Shown: positions 44,491 to 51,829 of the stretch, piece after piece | Layout of the letters: every line of letters starts with the position of its first letter | How positions within the stretch are numbered: position 1 is the first letter of the stretch | Assembly (NCBI GenBank): GCA_035624455.1 | Contig: DASPRM010000115.1 | Location: 1 to 56,603 of the forward strand | Length of the DNA: 56,603 nt | DNA from: Terriglobales bacterium | GTDB lineage: Bacteria; Acidobacteriota; Terriglobia; Terriglobales; Acidobacteriaceae | Reading direction: 5' to 3' | Position numbers and translations under genes: made by a program | The notes under the pieces: model-generated | The model's database searches: none | Told to the model about the DNA's origin: nothing | Seen by the model: the letters and a program-made list of their open reading frames with translations, nothing else

Positions 44491-44716
44491 AAAGCCCTGC
44501 CTGCGGGGATACAGGGCTGGTTGAAGAATTCTTTGGCGGTTCAGAAATGCGAGGCTTGATGGGAAGGAGCCGTAGACGGTAGAAGCGTCTTCCGCATCTG
44601 CCGCACCTGGCCGGCCGCAAAAGCAGCAGAGGCATGAGCCGCCTCTCCAGCGTACTGCGACAACGGGAAGTGTGAATGTCCGAGCTCTTGCACCAAGAAC
44701 AATTCAAAATGCCCAC
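44489..44716 (-). CDS. Small zinc-ribbon protein
   Basis: 75 residues from the GTG at 44716; GAGG lies 5 nt upstream. Cysteines C6-x2-C9 and C38-x2-C41 fit a zinc ribbon (LNCSWC; RCGRCG), with a middle segment RSTLERRLMPLLLLRPARC and FYRLRLLPIKPR after. I believe acidobacteria carry similar small CxxC...RSR...LLRP...CxxCxxRFY proteins, but this is recollection. Role unknown; the hydrophobic middle hints at membrane association. A larger frame on the same strand (44541-44873) overlaps and is less credible. Confidence 0.6.
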   Translation of the reverse strand: MGILNCSWCKSSDIHTSRCRSTLERRLMPLLLLRPARCGRCGRRFYRLRLLPIKPRISEPPKNSSTSPVSPQAGL

Positions 44717-44880
44717 TGAGGCCTCGCTTGCTGAGCTGCGGACAATTATTCACCGCAAGCGGCGATCTTGAAGACAGAATCGATTGAGGCACAAAACCAA
44801 AGACAAAGTGCCGCTTTGGACTTCCGGGCGTAGACTGCTGGGGATCGATACCGCATGCCGCATTTACCGCCAATTTCTCG

Positions 44881-45843
44881 ATGACTCACTCGAAACGCAC
44901 CGGCTCGAATAAATCTGAAACCCAGGACAGGATTCCGTGTCGCGTTCACCCTATGCTCGCCGTTCTGGCCAGTAAGCCTTCCAACCAGCCAGGTTGGGTT
45001 TACGAAGAAAAATATGATGGCTATCGCATCCTGGCTTACAAGGAAGGCGCGAAGGTTACGCTGCTCTCCCGCAACGACAAGGACCGAACTGCTACCTACG
45101 CCGGTGTCGCGAATCTCGTTGCCGAGCTCTCGCCTCGGACCTTGCTCCTAGATGGAGAGGTAGTGGCGCTGGACAAAAATGGGATCTCACGATTCGAACT
45201 GCTGCAACAAGGCGCCGCCAAGCCCCGTTATGCAGTTTTCGACTGCCTGTACCTTAACGGCCAGGACCTTCGCCGCCAGCCGCTCCGGGAGCGGCGAAAA
45301 GCGCTGGAAAAAACCGTTCCCACAAAGACCGGATTATTTGTTTCGCGCAGGCTGGCCAGCAATGGACTGGTTGCGTATGAGATCGCAAAGAAGAAGGGTT
45401 ACGAGGGAGTCCTGGCCAAGGACGAGTCTTCTTCTTACATCGAAGGACGTTCCTCCAGCTGGTTGAAGTTCAAGGTCCACCAGGAAGATGAATTTGTCAT
45501 TGTGGGCTACACGCCGCCGGAAGGATCGCGCAAATATATCGGCGCATTGCTGCTGGGCGCACACCAGGACGGAAAGCTCTACTACGTAGGAAAAGTGGGG
45601 ACGGGATTTTCGCAAGAGAGGCTCAGATCCCTGCATTCGCGCTTCAAGCCGTTAATCCGCAAGTCTCCTCCGATAGCAAATCCTCCGCGAGAACCGGGAG
45701 TTATCTACCTGAAGCCCGATCTAGTGGCTCAGATCGGGTTCCAGGAATGGACCGACGACAAAAAACTCCGGCAAGCGCGGTTTCTTGGTCTGCGCGATGA
45801 CAAGGCTGCGCGCGAGGTCTCCGTGCCGGAATCTGCGCCGTGA
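44881..45843 (+). CDS. ATP-dependent DNA ligase (LigD ligase-domain type)
   Basis: 320 residues: the nucleotidyltransferase motif I EEKYDGYRI with the adenylated Lys (K43), motif III RTLLLDGEVVAL, YAVFDCLYL, EGVLAKD (motif IV) and SWLKFK (motif V), then the OB-fold (DEFVIVGYTPPEGSRKYIGAL). The layout matches the stand-alone ligase domain of LigD; no polymerase or nuclease domain and no Ku gene appears here. It seals DNA ends, perhaps in NHEJ with proteins encoded elsewhere. The ATG at 44881 has a weak ribosome site; a later start at MLAVLASKPS (residue 25) is possible but cuts a region before motif I. Confidence 0.95.
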   Translation: MTHSKRTGSNKSETQDRIPCRVHPMLAVLASKPSNQPGWVYEEKYDGYRILAYKEGAKVTLLSRNDKDRTATYAGVANLVAELSPRTLLLDGEVVALDKNGISRFELLQQGAAKPRYAVFDCLYLNGQDLRRQPLRERRKALEKTVPTKTGLFVSRRLASNGLVAYEIAKKKGYEGVLAKDESSSYIEGRSSSWLKFKVHQEDEFVIVGYTPPEGSRKYIGALLLGAHQDGKLYYVGKVGTGFSQERLRSLHSRFKPLIRKSPPIANPPREPGVIYLKPDLVAQIGFQEWTDDKKLRQARFLGLRDDKAAREVSVPESAP

Positions 45844-45913
45844 TTAGCGAGATGGATACAGGCCTTCCGGGTTCGCGTGCGGAGAGCTACAGTCTCACCA
45901 AGGGAGGTGGGGA

Positions 45914-46099
45914 ATGGAGATCGCGCAACGCTGGTGCATCGATGAAGTTCAGCGGGCGTACAGCGGGGTGGTCAGGCTAGCAAGGCTTCATGAGTACGGT
46001 CCGTTCTTAAGCGTGGAAGAAGCCGAGCAGCAGATACGCGAACTGCTGCGTCAGCCTCGCTTCCGATACTCCGATCTGATCGCTTCGCTGGAAAACTGA
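45914..46099 (+). CDS. Small helical protein, unknown function
   Basis: 61 residues from an ATG with GGAGG and GGGGA upstream. All helical (DEVQRAYSGVVRLARLHEYG; LSVEEAEQQIRELLRQPRFR), no Cys, no signal. Family not recognised. It follows the ligase by 70 nt on the same strand and could be cotranscribed. Confidence 0.6.
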   Translation: MEIAQRWCIDEVQRAYSGVVRLARLHEYGPFLSVEEAEQQIRELLRQPRFRYSDLIASLEN

Positions 46100-46249
46100 G
46101 CCGGGGCCGCCGCCGTCCGGAGAAAGAGGAAATCGCACTCAGTTGCGCATTCTCGCCAGGCGCAAGCGGAACCGCTTCGCAGTCCGATATTGTGTTTCCC
46201 TTTCTGATATTTTCTCCAAAAATTATTTTAGAAAAAGTTAGTAACCTCC

Positions 46250-46277
46250 TTGCCAGTAACTGCAATATATGTACAAT
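46250..46277 (+). promoter_or_regulatory. Sigma-70-like promoter
   Basis: TTGCCA (46250-46255), 16-nt spacer, TACAAT (46272-46277): each box 5 of 6. Reads toward the Ig-like gene 270 nt downstream, so the mRNA would have a long leader. An A/T-rich tract upstream could be an UP element. Confidence 0.65.
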
Positions 46278-46293
46278 ACGTGAATTCCCTTAG

Positions 46294-46338
46294 GACCCGA
46301 AAAACCAAGGCTGCAGCCCTGATCGGCCTTGGCGGGTC
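46294..46338 (+). ncRNA. Structured leader hairpin, unknown class
   Basis: GACCCG-A5-CCAAGGC ... GCCTTGG-CGGGTC: a 13-bp two-part stem with a bulged A-run and a 14-nt loop, about 15 nt after the predicted -10. It does not match a riboswitch class I know (not c-di-GMP, SAM, TPP or cobalamin). Possibly an acidobacterial leader motif. Confidence 0.4.
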
Positions 46339-46362
46339 ACAACTGCTGTGAGGAGAATTTGG

Positions 46363-46464
46363 TTGCGCCGGTCCCTGCTGTCGAGTACCAGTGTCGCTCC
46401 CACAAGAACCAATCGTGAAGCGGCCGCGGCCCTAAACGGCGCAGCTCTGCTTAATCGTTCATAA
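46363..46464 (+). CDS. Possible leader peptide, 33 residues
   Basis: TTG at 46363 with AGGAG 7 nt upstream opens MRRSLLSSTSVAPTRTNREA and ends at TAA 46462. The sequence around its start (AGGAG...GTTGCGCCGG) resembles the start of the Ig-like gene at 46544 (AGGAG...GTTGCGCCGG). Either a leader peptide, a duplicated start region, or chance. Confidence 0.3.
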   Translation: MRRSLLSSTSVAPTRTNREAAAALNGAALLNRS

Positions 46465-46543
46465 CGCGGCCCCTGAACGCGAATAAGAAACAACGCCCCT
46501 TCGCCTGCAAATTGCGCGGTGAAAACCGCCCAGGAGAGGACTG

Positions 46544-47821
46544 TTGCGCCGGCACAAATTACTCTTTCACCACCTGCTGCCCCTGCTGGTTTCGTCGTTT
46601 AGTTTCGCTGGAGTCACGGTCAGTTCGCCCGCCGATGGCTCGACCTCAGGATCCCCTGTTCATTTTGCGGCCGTGGCAAGCTCGCAGTACGCCTCGGTAG
46701 CTTCCATGACTATCAACGTTGATAGTCAGAACATGTACACGATTTATGCGGCAAGCCTCGATACCTATCTGCCCCTGGCGCCCGGCAGCCACCACATACT
46801 GGTAAAAGCCTGGGACAATCAGGGTAACTACTTCGATAGTCCACTCACGGTTAATGTTACCGCCAGCAACTCCAGTGGTGCTGGAGGGAGCGTCAACGTA
46901 AGCCAGCCCGTAAATAATCAGACGGTGGGGACAGGCGTGCACTTTATCGCCTCGGCTTCATCCAGTTCCGCCCCCATTTCATCGATGACCATCAACATCG
47001 ACACGCTGGACGTGTACAAGGTCTATGCCGGCCAGGTGGACACCTGGATCAATGTCGGCCCAGGCACACATCAGGTCTATGTGAAGGCCTGGGACAATCT
47101 CGGGCATTACTTCGACCAGGTGCTCACGATTTATGTTAACTCCGCGGCCAGCAGCGCCAATTCCGCGAACAGCAACGCGACTACCATTCCCAACATTCAG
47201 AGTATGCCGGGGTGGGAGTCGTGCGATGTGTGTGCGGGCGCAGGAGGCAACGGACCGAGCGTGCAACACTCGATGACGCAGAACATCGCCAATCCGTCTC
47301 TGAGTGGCGCGTCCACCATATTCTGGATCGGACCGGGCGCTCCATATTCCGACGTCCTGTGGTGGAAGCGACTGGCTCCGAGCTCGACCGCTTCGCACTT
47401 CGTGTATGACCTCTACTTCTACATCGGCGACATCAATGCCGCACAGGCATTAGAGTTCGATATCTTTTACTCCCGCGATGGCAAGAAGAACTACTTTGGC
47501 TCGGAATGCGATACACGCGGCTGGTATGCCGGAACCTGGCAGGTCTGGAACGGTACAGATGCCTGGGTGCACACGGGATATCCCTGTCGGGTTCAGCCCA
47601 ACGCCTGGAATCACGTCACCATCGAGCTGTATCGCACGCCCGAAGGCATGACCCATTTCGTTTCCGAGAGCATGAATGGTGAAAAGCAGACGATCGACCA
47701 GGAATATCCGCCGATCGCGGTGGATGCCTTCGAGATGAATGCCGCCGTGCAGCTGGACGGAAATGAAAACCAGGTACCTTACAAAATCTGGGTGGACAAG
47801 ATGACGCTCACGTATTGGTAG
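46544..47821 (+). CDS. Secreted Ig-like repeat protein, extracellular
   Basis: 425 residues from a TTG at 46544 (LRRHKLLFHHLLPLLVSS), with AGGAG/GAGGA upstream. After the signal come two Ig-like units of about 85 residues, VTVSSPADGSTSGSPVHFAA and VNVSQPVNNQTVGTGVHFIA; each holds SMTINVDS or SMTINIDT and ends in HHILVKAWDNQGNYF or HQVYVKAWDNLGHYF. A Ser/Asn linker follows, then a C-terminal beta domain (GWESCDVCAGAGGNGPSVQH; VYDLYFYIGDINAAQALEFD) that looks like a lectin/glucanase-like jelly roll. The same C-terminal type occurs in acidobacterial surface proteins. Followed by a terminator. Role: surface adhesion or polysaccharide binding, inferred. Confidence 0.85.
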   Translation: MRRHKLLFHHLLPLLVSSFSFAGVTVSSPADGSTSGSPVHFAAVASSQYASVASMTINVDSQNMYTIYAASLDTYLPLAPGSHHILVKAWDNQGNYFDSPLTVNVTASNSSGAGGSVNVSQPVNNQTVGTGVHFIASASSSSAPISSMTINIDTLDVYKVYAGQVDTWINVGPGTHQVYVKAWDNLGHYFDQVLTIYVNSAASSANSANSNATTIPNIQSMPGWESCDVCAGAGGNGPSVQHSMTQNIANPSLSGASTIFWIGPGAPYSDVLWWKRLAPSSTASHFVYDLYFYIGDINAAQALEFDIFYSRDGKKNYFGSECDTRGWYAGTWQVWNGTDAWVHTGYPCRVQPNAWNHVTIELYRTPEGMTHFVSESMNGEKQTIDQEYPPIAVDAFEMNAAVQLDGNENQVPYKIWVDKMTLTYW

Positions 47822-47850
47822 GGTGGAGCTTCATAAGCCCACCCTTTCTT
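47821..47850 (+). terminator. Rho-independent terminator of the Ig-like gene
   Basis: GGGTGG-A-GCTT-CAT-AAGC-CCACCC stem with a single bulge, followed by TTTCTT. It begins at the last base of the stop codon. Confidence 0.8.
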
Positions 47851-47945
47851 CAACGAAACGTCGGAGGGTGGGACAGTTCAATTTCGCGGCGATAGGACCC
47901 TGATCCGAATGGCTCTACGGATGCGCTTCCAAGCGGGCTGATGAC

Positions 47946-47967
47946 TGACTGCTGATTGCTGAGTACT
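47946..47967. repeat. Repeat family B, copy 2
   Basis: TGACTGCTGATTGCTGAGTA plus CT. Same 22 bp as copy 1 (31883-31904) apart from one base, again between convergent genes and just before the minus-strand stop codon. Confidence 0.65.
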
Positions 47968-47972
47968 GACGG

Positions 47973-49340
47973 CTAGAACGTATACGAAATTCCAACCAGC
48001 GGAACTACAGTTGAGCGCAAACCACCGTCGTTGAGCTTGATCAGGGCATTGCCGCTGATCAGCAGACTGCGATAGGGACTCACCTTTGCCCCGATCGCGA
48101 AGTCCAGAATGTTGAAAGAATCCTGGAAGATCGTTATCTGACTGACGTCGTTGTGCACCTGGCCGGTGATGTCGGTGTAAGGGCCAACCTTCGCTCGATC
48201 AGCATCGAAGACCCGCTGACCTAATAGGTCAGCAGCGATCGTGAGTTTTCTGGTTACGCCAACGTCGGCGCCTCCTGAAAAGAAGAACTGCGTAGGAAGC
48301 CGTTTCTCGGTTCCCGTGGCAACATCCCCGGCAAGAACGGAGTCGCCATTTACCAGCACCCCAAGATTGACGTGCGGCGAGATTCTTCCGGGATAGGAAG
48401 CCGCGACAAACGGTTTCACTCCCCATGTGCCCGAGCCCAGAAAATTCTCCGCGTCACCAGTAGGAGTGCGAATGTCAGTGCCCACCGCCAGGTGAAAGCG
48501 CTCTCTCTGCCAAACCGTCCCTTTTATCCGAAAGACCACATCGCCTATTCCGGTGGCACTACTGGGACTGAAAAATGTGGCCTGGGTGCTGGCCGCCTGG
48601 CAGGGAATACTGTTGACGCACGCCGGATCCCAGTAGTGCGCAAATCCAAAAGGCCCTGGCTGCGAGTTGCGCACGATCGTGCCATCCGAGGTGACTTTGA
48701 AGCTCACATCCAGAATCGGAATCGAAACCGATGCGTCAATGCGGTTGGTAATGCCAAAGGTCGCGAACAACGTATATTGATTGACCTTCAGATCGAGCCG
48801 GTTGCTGGTGGTGATAAAGTCTTTCTCAAATGTCGGATTCCCGGGGGATGGCGGGTCGCCGGGCTTACGGTCCGAACCATCGGGATTCAGATCGATGTGG
48901 GTAAACGTGGCCGGCACATGCTTTAGATCGATGCCGTCGATGGTACTGAATCCGAAATGTTGAAATGTGAAAGCTACGAAGATCCTGTGCCGTCCAATAG
49001 TTTCCGCGCGCTCCGTCAGCAGCGGTCCATAGCTCTCTGTGGATCGCGTGTAGATACCTAAGGCGGGATCAAAGACAAACGTGAAGCCTGAGGCCGGGGA
49101 CGCGATCTGCAAGACGGTTAGTTGAGTGCCAATGGCGGAGTTGAGTGGCGTGAAACTAGACTCGAACTCGCTCAGGAAGTGTGCGGCATGGAAGGGATTG
49201 GGAAGCGTGAGGCCTCCGGGTCCGTAGATCTGGGGAATCTGGCAGATGAGCTTGCTGGATTTCTGAGTAGTGGGGCAAACCCCTTGTGCCCAAAGGGCGA
49301 CTGTCAAGAGACAGCTCACAGCGAGAATGACAGGTTTCAC
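47973..49340 (-). CDS. Outer-membrane beta-barrel protein
   Basis: 455 residues from the GTG at 49340 (VKPVILAVSCLLTVALWAQG), set by AGAGGTGG upstream and the signal peptide; the frame continues 138 nt further. The mature protein is rich in alternating aromatic/hydrophobic strands ending in VPLVGISYTF, with the terminal Phe typical of barrels inserted by the BAM complex. Family resembles the fatty-acid/phenol (MetA-like) transporter barrels. It starts 20 nt after the ATPase-PEGA gene and is the third gene of that operon, which gives the operon an outer-membrane component. Confidence 0.8.
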   Translation of the reverse strand: MKPVILAVSCLLTVALWAQGVCPTTQKSSKLICQIPQIYGPGGLTLPNPFHAAHFLSEFESSFTPLNSAIGTQLTVLQIASPASGFTFVFDPALGIYTRSTESYGPLLTERAETIGRHRIFVAFTFQHFGFSTIDGIDLKHVPATFTHIDLNPDGSDRKPGDPPSPGNPTFEKDFITTSNRLDLKVNQYTLFATFGITNRIDASVSIPILDVSFKVTSDGTIVRNSQPGPFGFAHYWDPACVNSIPCQAASTQATFFSPSSATGIGDVVFRIKGTVWQRERFHLAVGTDIRTPTGDAENFLGSGTWGVKPFVAASYPGRISPHVNLGVLVNGDSVLAGDVATGTEKRLPTQFFFSGGADVGVTRKLTIAADLLGQRVFDADRAKVGPYTDITGQVHNDVSQITIFQDSFNILDFAIGAKVSPYRSLLISGNALIKLNDGGLRSTVVPLVGISYTF

Positions 49341-49360
49341 GTACACCACCTCTGAGGCCG

Positions 49361-51829
49361 TCACTCGACGGACTGAATGACCCAGTTCGCCGTCCGTTTT
49401 TCCAGTTGGATCGTTACATTGGAGTTGCCGCCCTTTTCCACCCCACCAGGAAACGTGAATTGCAAAGAGCGCAAGCATGTCACCGTGGCCCGGTTGCCGT
49501 CAATTTGAACTTCCCGCGATGGTTGCAACTGCATACGAATGCTGCTGGCGTCGCGAAAGGAATCTTTGATCTTCTTCAGCTCCTGCTTGCTCAGGGACGG
49601 CCAAACCGCCGAGAGCTCGTCCACATCCTTGTGCTCAAAAGCCTGGCCGAAGCGCTGCAGCACGGTCAGGATCTGCTGACGATCACTGCCATGCGATTCT
49701 GACTGGCTGGCGCCGTCCAGCAGCCGGCGCAACTGGTCGCGAGCCTGTTGCGAGTACTGGCCATTGGGATAGTTCCTGAGAAAAGCTTGAAGGGCATTCG
49801 GATCATGAGCATTGCGGGCCGTACTCCAATCGCTGGCCTCTTTCTGAAGCTGAGCAATGGAAGCCTTGGCGGCAGCAGCATTCTGACCGTTAGGAAACTT
49901 CTTCAGATAGTTGTCGAGGGCGACCAGATCATTGCTGTTTTTTGCGGCGCGCCATTCCAGCTCATCCGCCCGGCTTCGTGCCTGGTCGGAGAAGCGTCCG
50001 TTAGGATACCTGCGAACATAATTCTCAAGTGCTGCGCTATCATTGCTCTGAGCAATGGAATTCCAGTCCTGCAACTCAACGTCGGGCCGAAGTTGCCCGT
50101 CGAGCATGATCTTCTTGCCGGCTGCAAAATCCTGTTTCAGCTGCTTGGAGAGAAAACCATCCTTGGAGAATGCGACCGAATGTTCACCGGGACGAATCTC
50201 CGCGCTGAAGGTGCCGTCAGGGCGGATTGTGCCGAGCTCGGTTCCATCAACCGTGATCCTGGTTCCTGCCAGACCCTGCTGGATGGCGAGAGTCGCTCCC
50301 AGAAATACTTGCTTTTGCAGTTTGAAAAAAAGCTGGGTTTCCTTGTTCTCGAGAATCGAGGCTTGCTGCGAAACACCCTGATAGCCGGGCTTTTCCACTT
50401 GCACCAGATACGATCCTGGCTGCATTACTGGAACTCGGAGCTGCCCATTGGTGCCGGTGCGGCCATACTCACGGTTGTTGATCAGGACTGTAGCGCCATC
50501 CTCACTAGTGCTAACGGCGAGTGAACCGACTGCCATCTGCGGGCTAGGGCGAGTGAAAGAGGCCCAGAAGGCCGGGGGATCGGGAGGCTTGAAGCTCAGA
50601 AGAGGAACAGAGGTTCGTACACGATAGATGTTCAAGAAGGCATATGTGGCGACTGCCAACAATACGGGGATCGCGATTGCTCCGGCGAGTTTTAAGCCGC
50701 GCAGAAAGGCGATTCGCTGCCGGCGAATCTCAGCCCCGGGCAGGTTACTGGTCACCCACTCTTCATCGAAAACGTGCGCGTAGACGCGATTGCGGACTTT
50801 GAGCTGGCCGGACTCGTTCCTAACGATTCCAGAGAGCCGCAGTACCGTCATCAAAGGGTTGGTCTCGTCGTCCCGAACCCGGTCGCGGTTGCAGATTTTC
50901 GAATACAGGGTGAGAAGGCTGGGAGTATCGACTTCACTGCGCAGCAGACGCTCGCGAACGAATAGCAGGTTGTCGTCCTGCTGCCGCGCTTTCTGAGACA
51001 GAAACAGGTCCTCGCAGCACTTGTCCACTGTGGATTGGCTAGCTGAATCCTGGTCAGCGACTGCCAGGCAAAGGCGCTGGGTGAGATAGGGGTGACCATT
51101 CGTCCAATGCAGGACCCGCTGCAATGCCCGCTGACCAGCCGACAGTTCAGGCGCTAGGCCCTCTGCCAGAGGCGACGCTTCGGCCGGGGTGAAATCACCC
51201 AATTCAATGCGCCGTCCGATATTGAAGGGCGTCGTACGAACATCGCTGATCAGATCGGAGGGAGAAGCAACGCCCAACAGACAGAATGTAAGCCGATACA
51301 GCTCAGGCTGCTGCGTGCGCCGGTTGTAGAGTTCGCGAATGCCGGCGAAAAATTCGTCCGCGCAAAAGGGCAGGCTGCGGACTGCGTCGATTTCGTCCAC
51401 AAAAATGACGAGCTGTTTCGGACAGCGGGGAAGTACTACCTGGGAAATGGCGTCCATCCAGGTGAGCATTGGCCCCAGGTGGCCACAGCCCAGCCAATAT
51501 TGTTCGACTTCATCTTCGAGGTCTAACTGTTGGCCAATGCGCTCGAGCAGACCGTTGTACCACTGGTGGGGAGTCAGGTTCTGCCCGAGGCCGGTTAGAT
51601 CAAGGATGGCGACCGAGACGCCCTCCTCACGCAGTCGTGCGGCGGTCCGAACCATGAGCGAGGACTTACCCATCTGCCGGGACGTCAGCACATAGCAGAT
51701 TTCGTTTTTCTTGAGGGCGTCATAGAGTTGACGGTCGGCAGCCCGCGGAATGTAGCAACGGGCATCGCGGCGGAGTGTTCCACCGGCAATAAAAAAACGT
51801 TCTGCGGAAATCGGAGACTGCCCGGTCAT
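49361..51829 (-). CDS. AAA-like ATPase with membrane helix, PEGA and repeat domains
   Basis: 822 residues from ATG 51829, whose ATGA overlaps the stop of the kinase gene. In order: AAA-like ATPase (AAA_35 type) with Walker A TSRQMGKS (about 49-56) and Walker B VIFVDEID (about 141-148), and the landmarks TPFNIGRR and GHPYLTQR; a membrane helix at about 379-401; PEGA-like beta domains ([37 protein letters not shown]); three repeats of the form W..A..S.D...L..Y...YPNG; a C-terminal NTF2-like domain ([20 protein letters not shown]). The ATPase is inside, PEGA and NTF2-like parts outside. The ATPase is a paralogue of that in the preceding gene. Confidence 0.9.
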   Translation of the reverse strand: MTGQSPISAERFFIAGGTLRRDARCYIPRAADRQLYDALKKNEICYVLTSRQMGKSSLMVRTAARLREEGVSVAILDLTGLGQNLTPHQWYNGLLERIGQQLDLEDEVEQYWLGCGHLGPMLTWMDAISQVVLPRCPKQLVIFVDEIDAVRSLPFCADEFFAGIRELYNRRTQQPELYRLTFCLLGVASPSDLISDVRTTPFNIGRRIELGDFTPAEASPLAEGLAPELSAGQRALQRVLHWTNGHPYLTQRLCLAVADQDSASQSTVDKCCEDLFLSQKARQQDDNLLFVRERLLRSEVDTPSLLTLYSKICNRDRVRDDETNPLMTVLRLSGIVRNESGQLKVRNRVYAHVFDEEWVTSNLPGAEIRRQRIAFLRGLKLAGAIAIPVLLAVATYAFLNIYRVRTSVPLLSFKPPDPPAFWASFTRPSPQMAVGSLAVSTSEDGATVLINNREYGRTGTNGQLRVPVMQPGSYLVQVEKPGYQGVSQQASILENKETQLFFKLQKQVFLGATLAIQQGLAGTRITVDGTELGTIRPDGTFSAEIRPGEHSVAFSKDGFLSKQLKQDFAAGKKIMLDGQLRPDVELQDWNSIAQSNDSAALENYVRRYPNGRFSDQARSRADELEWRAAKNSNDLVALDNYLKKFPNGQNAAAAKASIAQLQKEASDWSTARNAHDPNALQAFLRNYPNGQYSQQARDQLRRLLDGASQSESHGSDRQQILTVLQRFGQAFEHKDVDELSAVWPSLSKQELKKIKDSFRDASSIRMQLQPSREVQIDGNRATVTCLRSLQFTFPGGVEKGGNSNVTIQLEKRTANWVIQSVE

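Noticed and set aside
44541-44873. A 110-codon minus-strand frame overlapping the zinc-ribbon gene
   Set aside because: No ribosome site, no fold, and it competes with a shorter frame that has CxxC pairs and a GAGG site.
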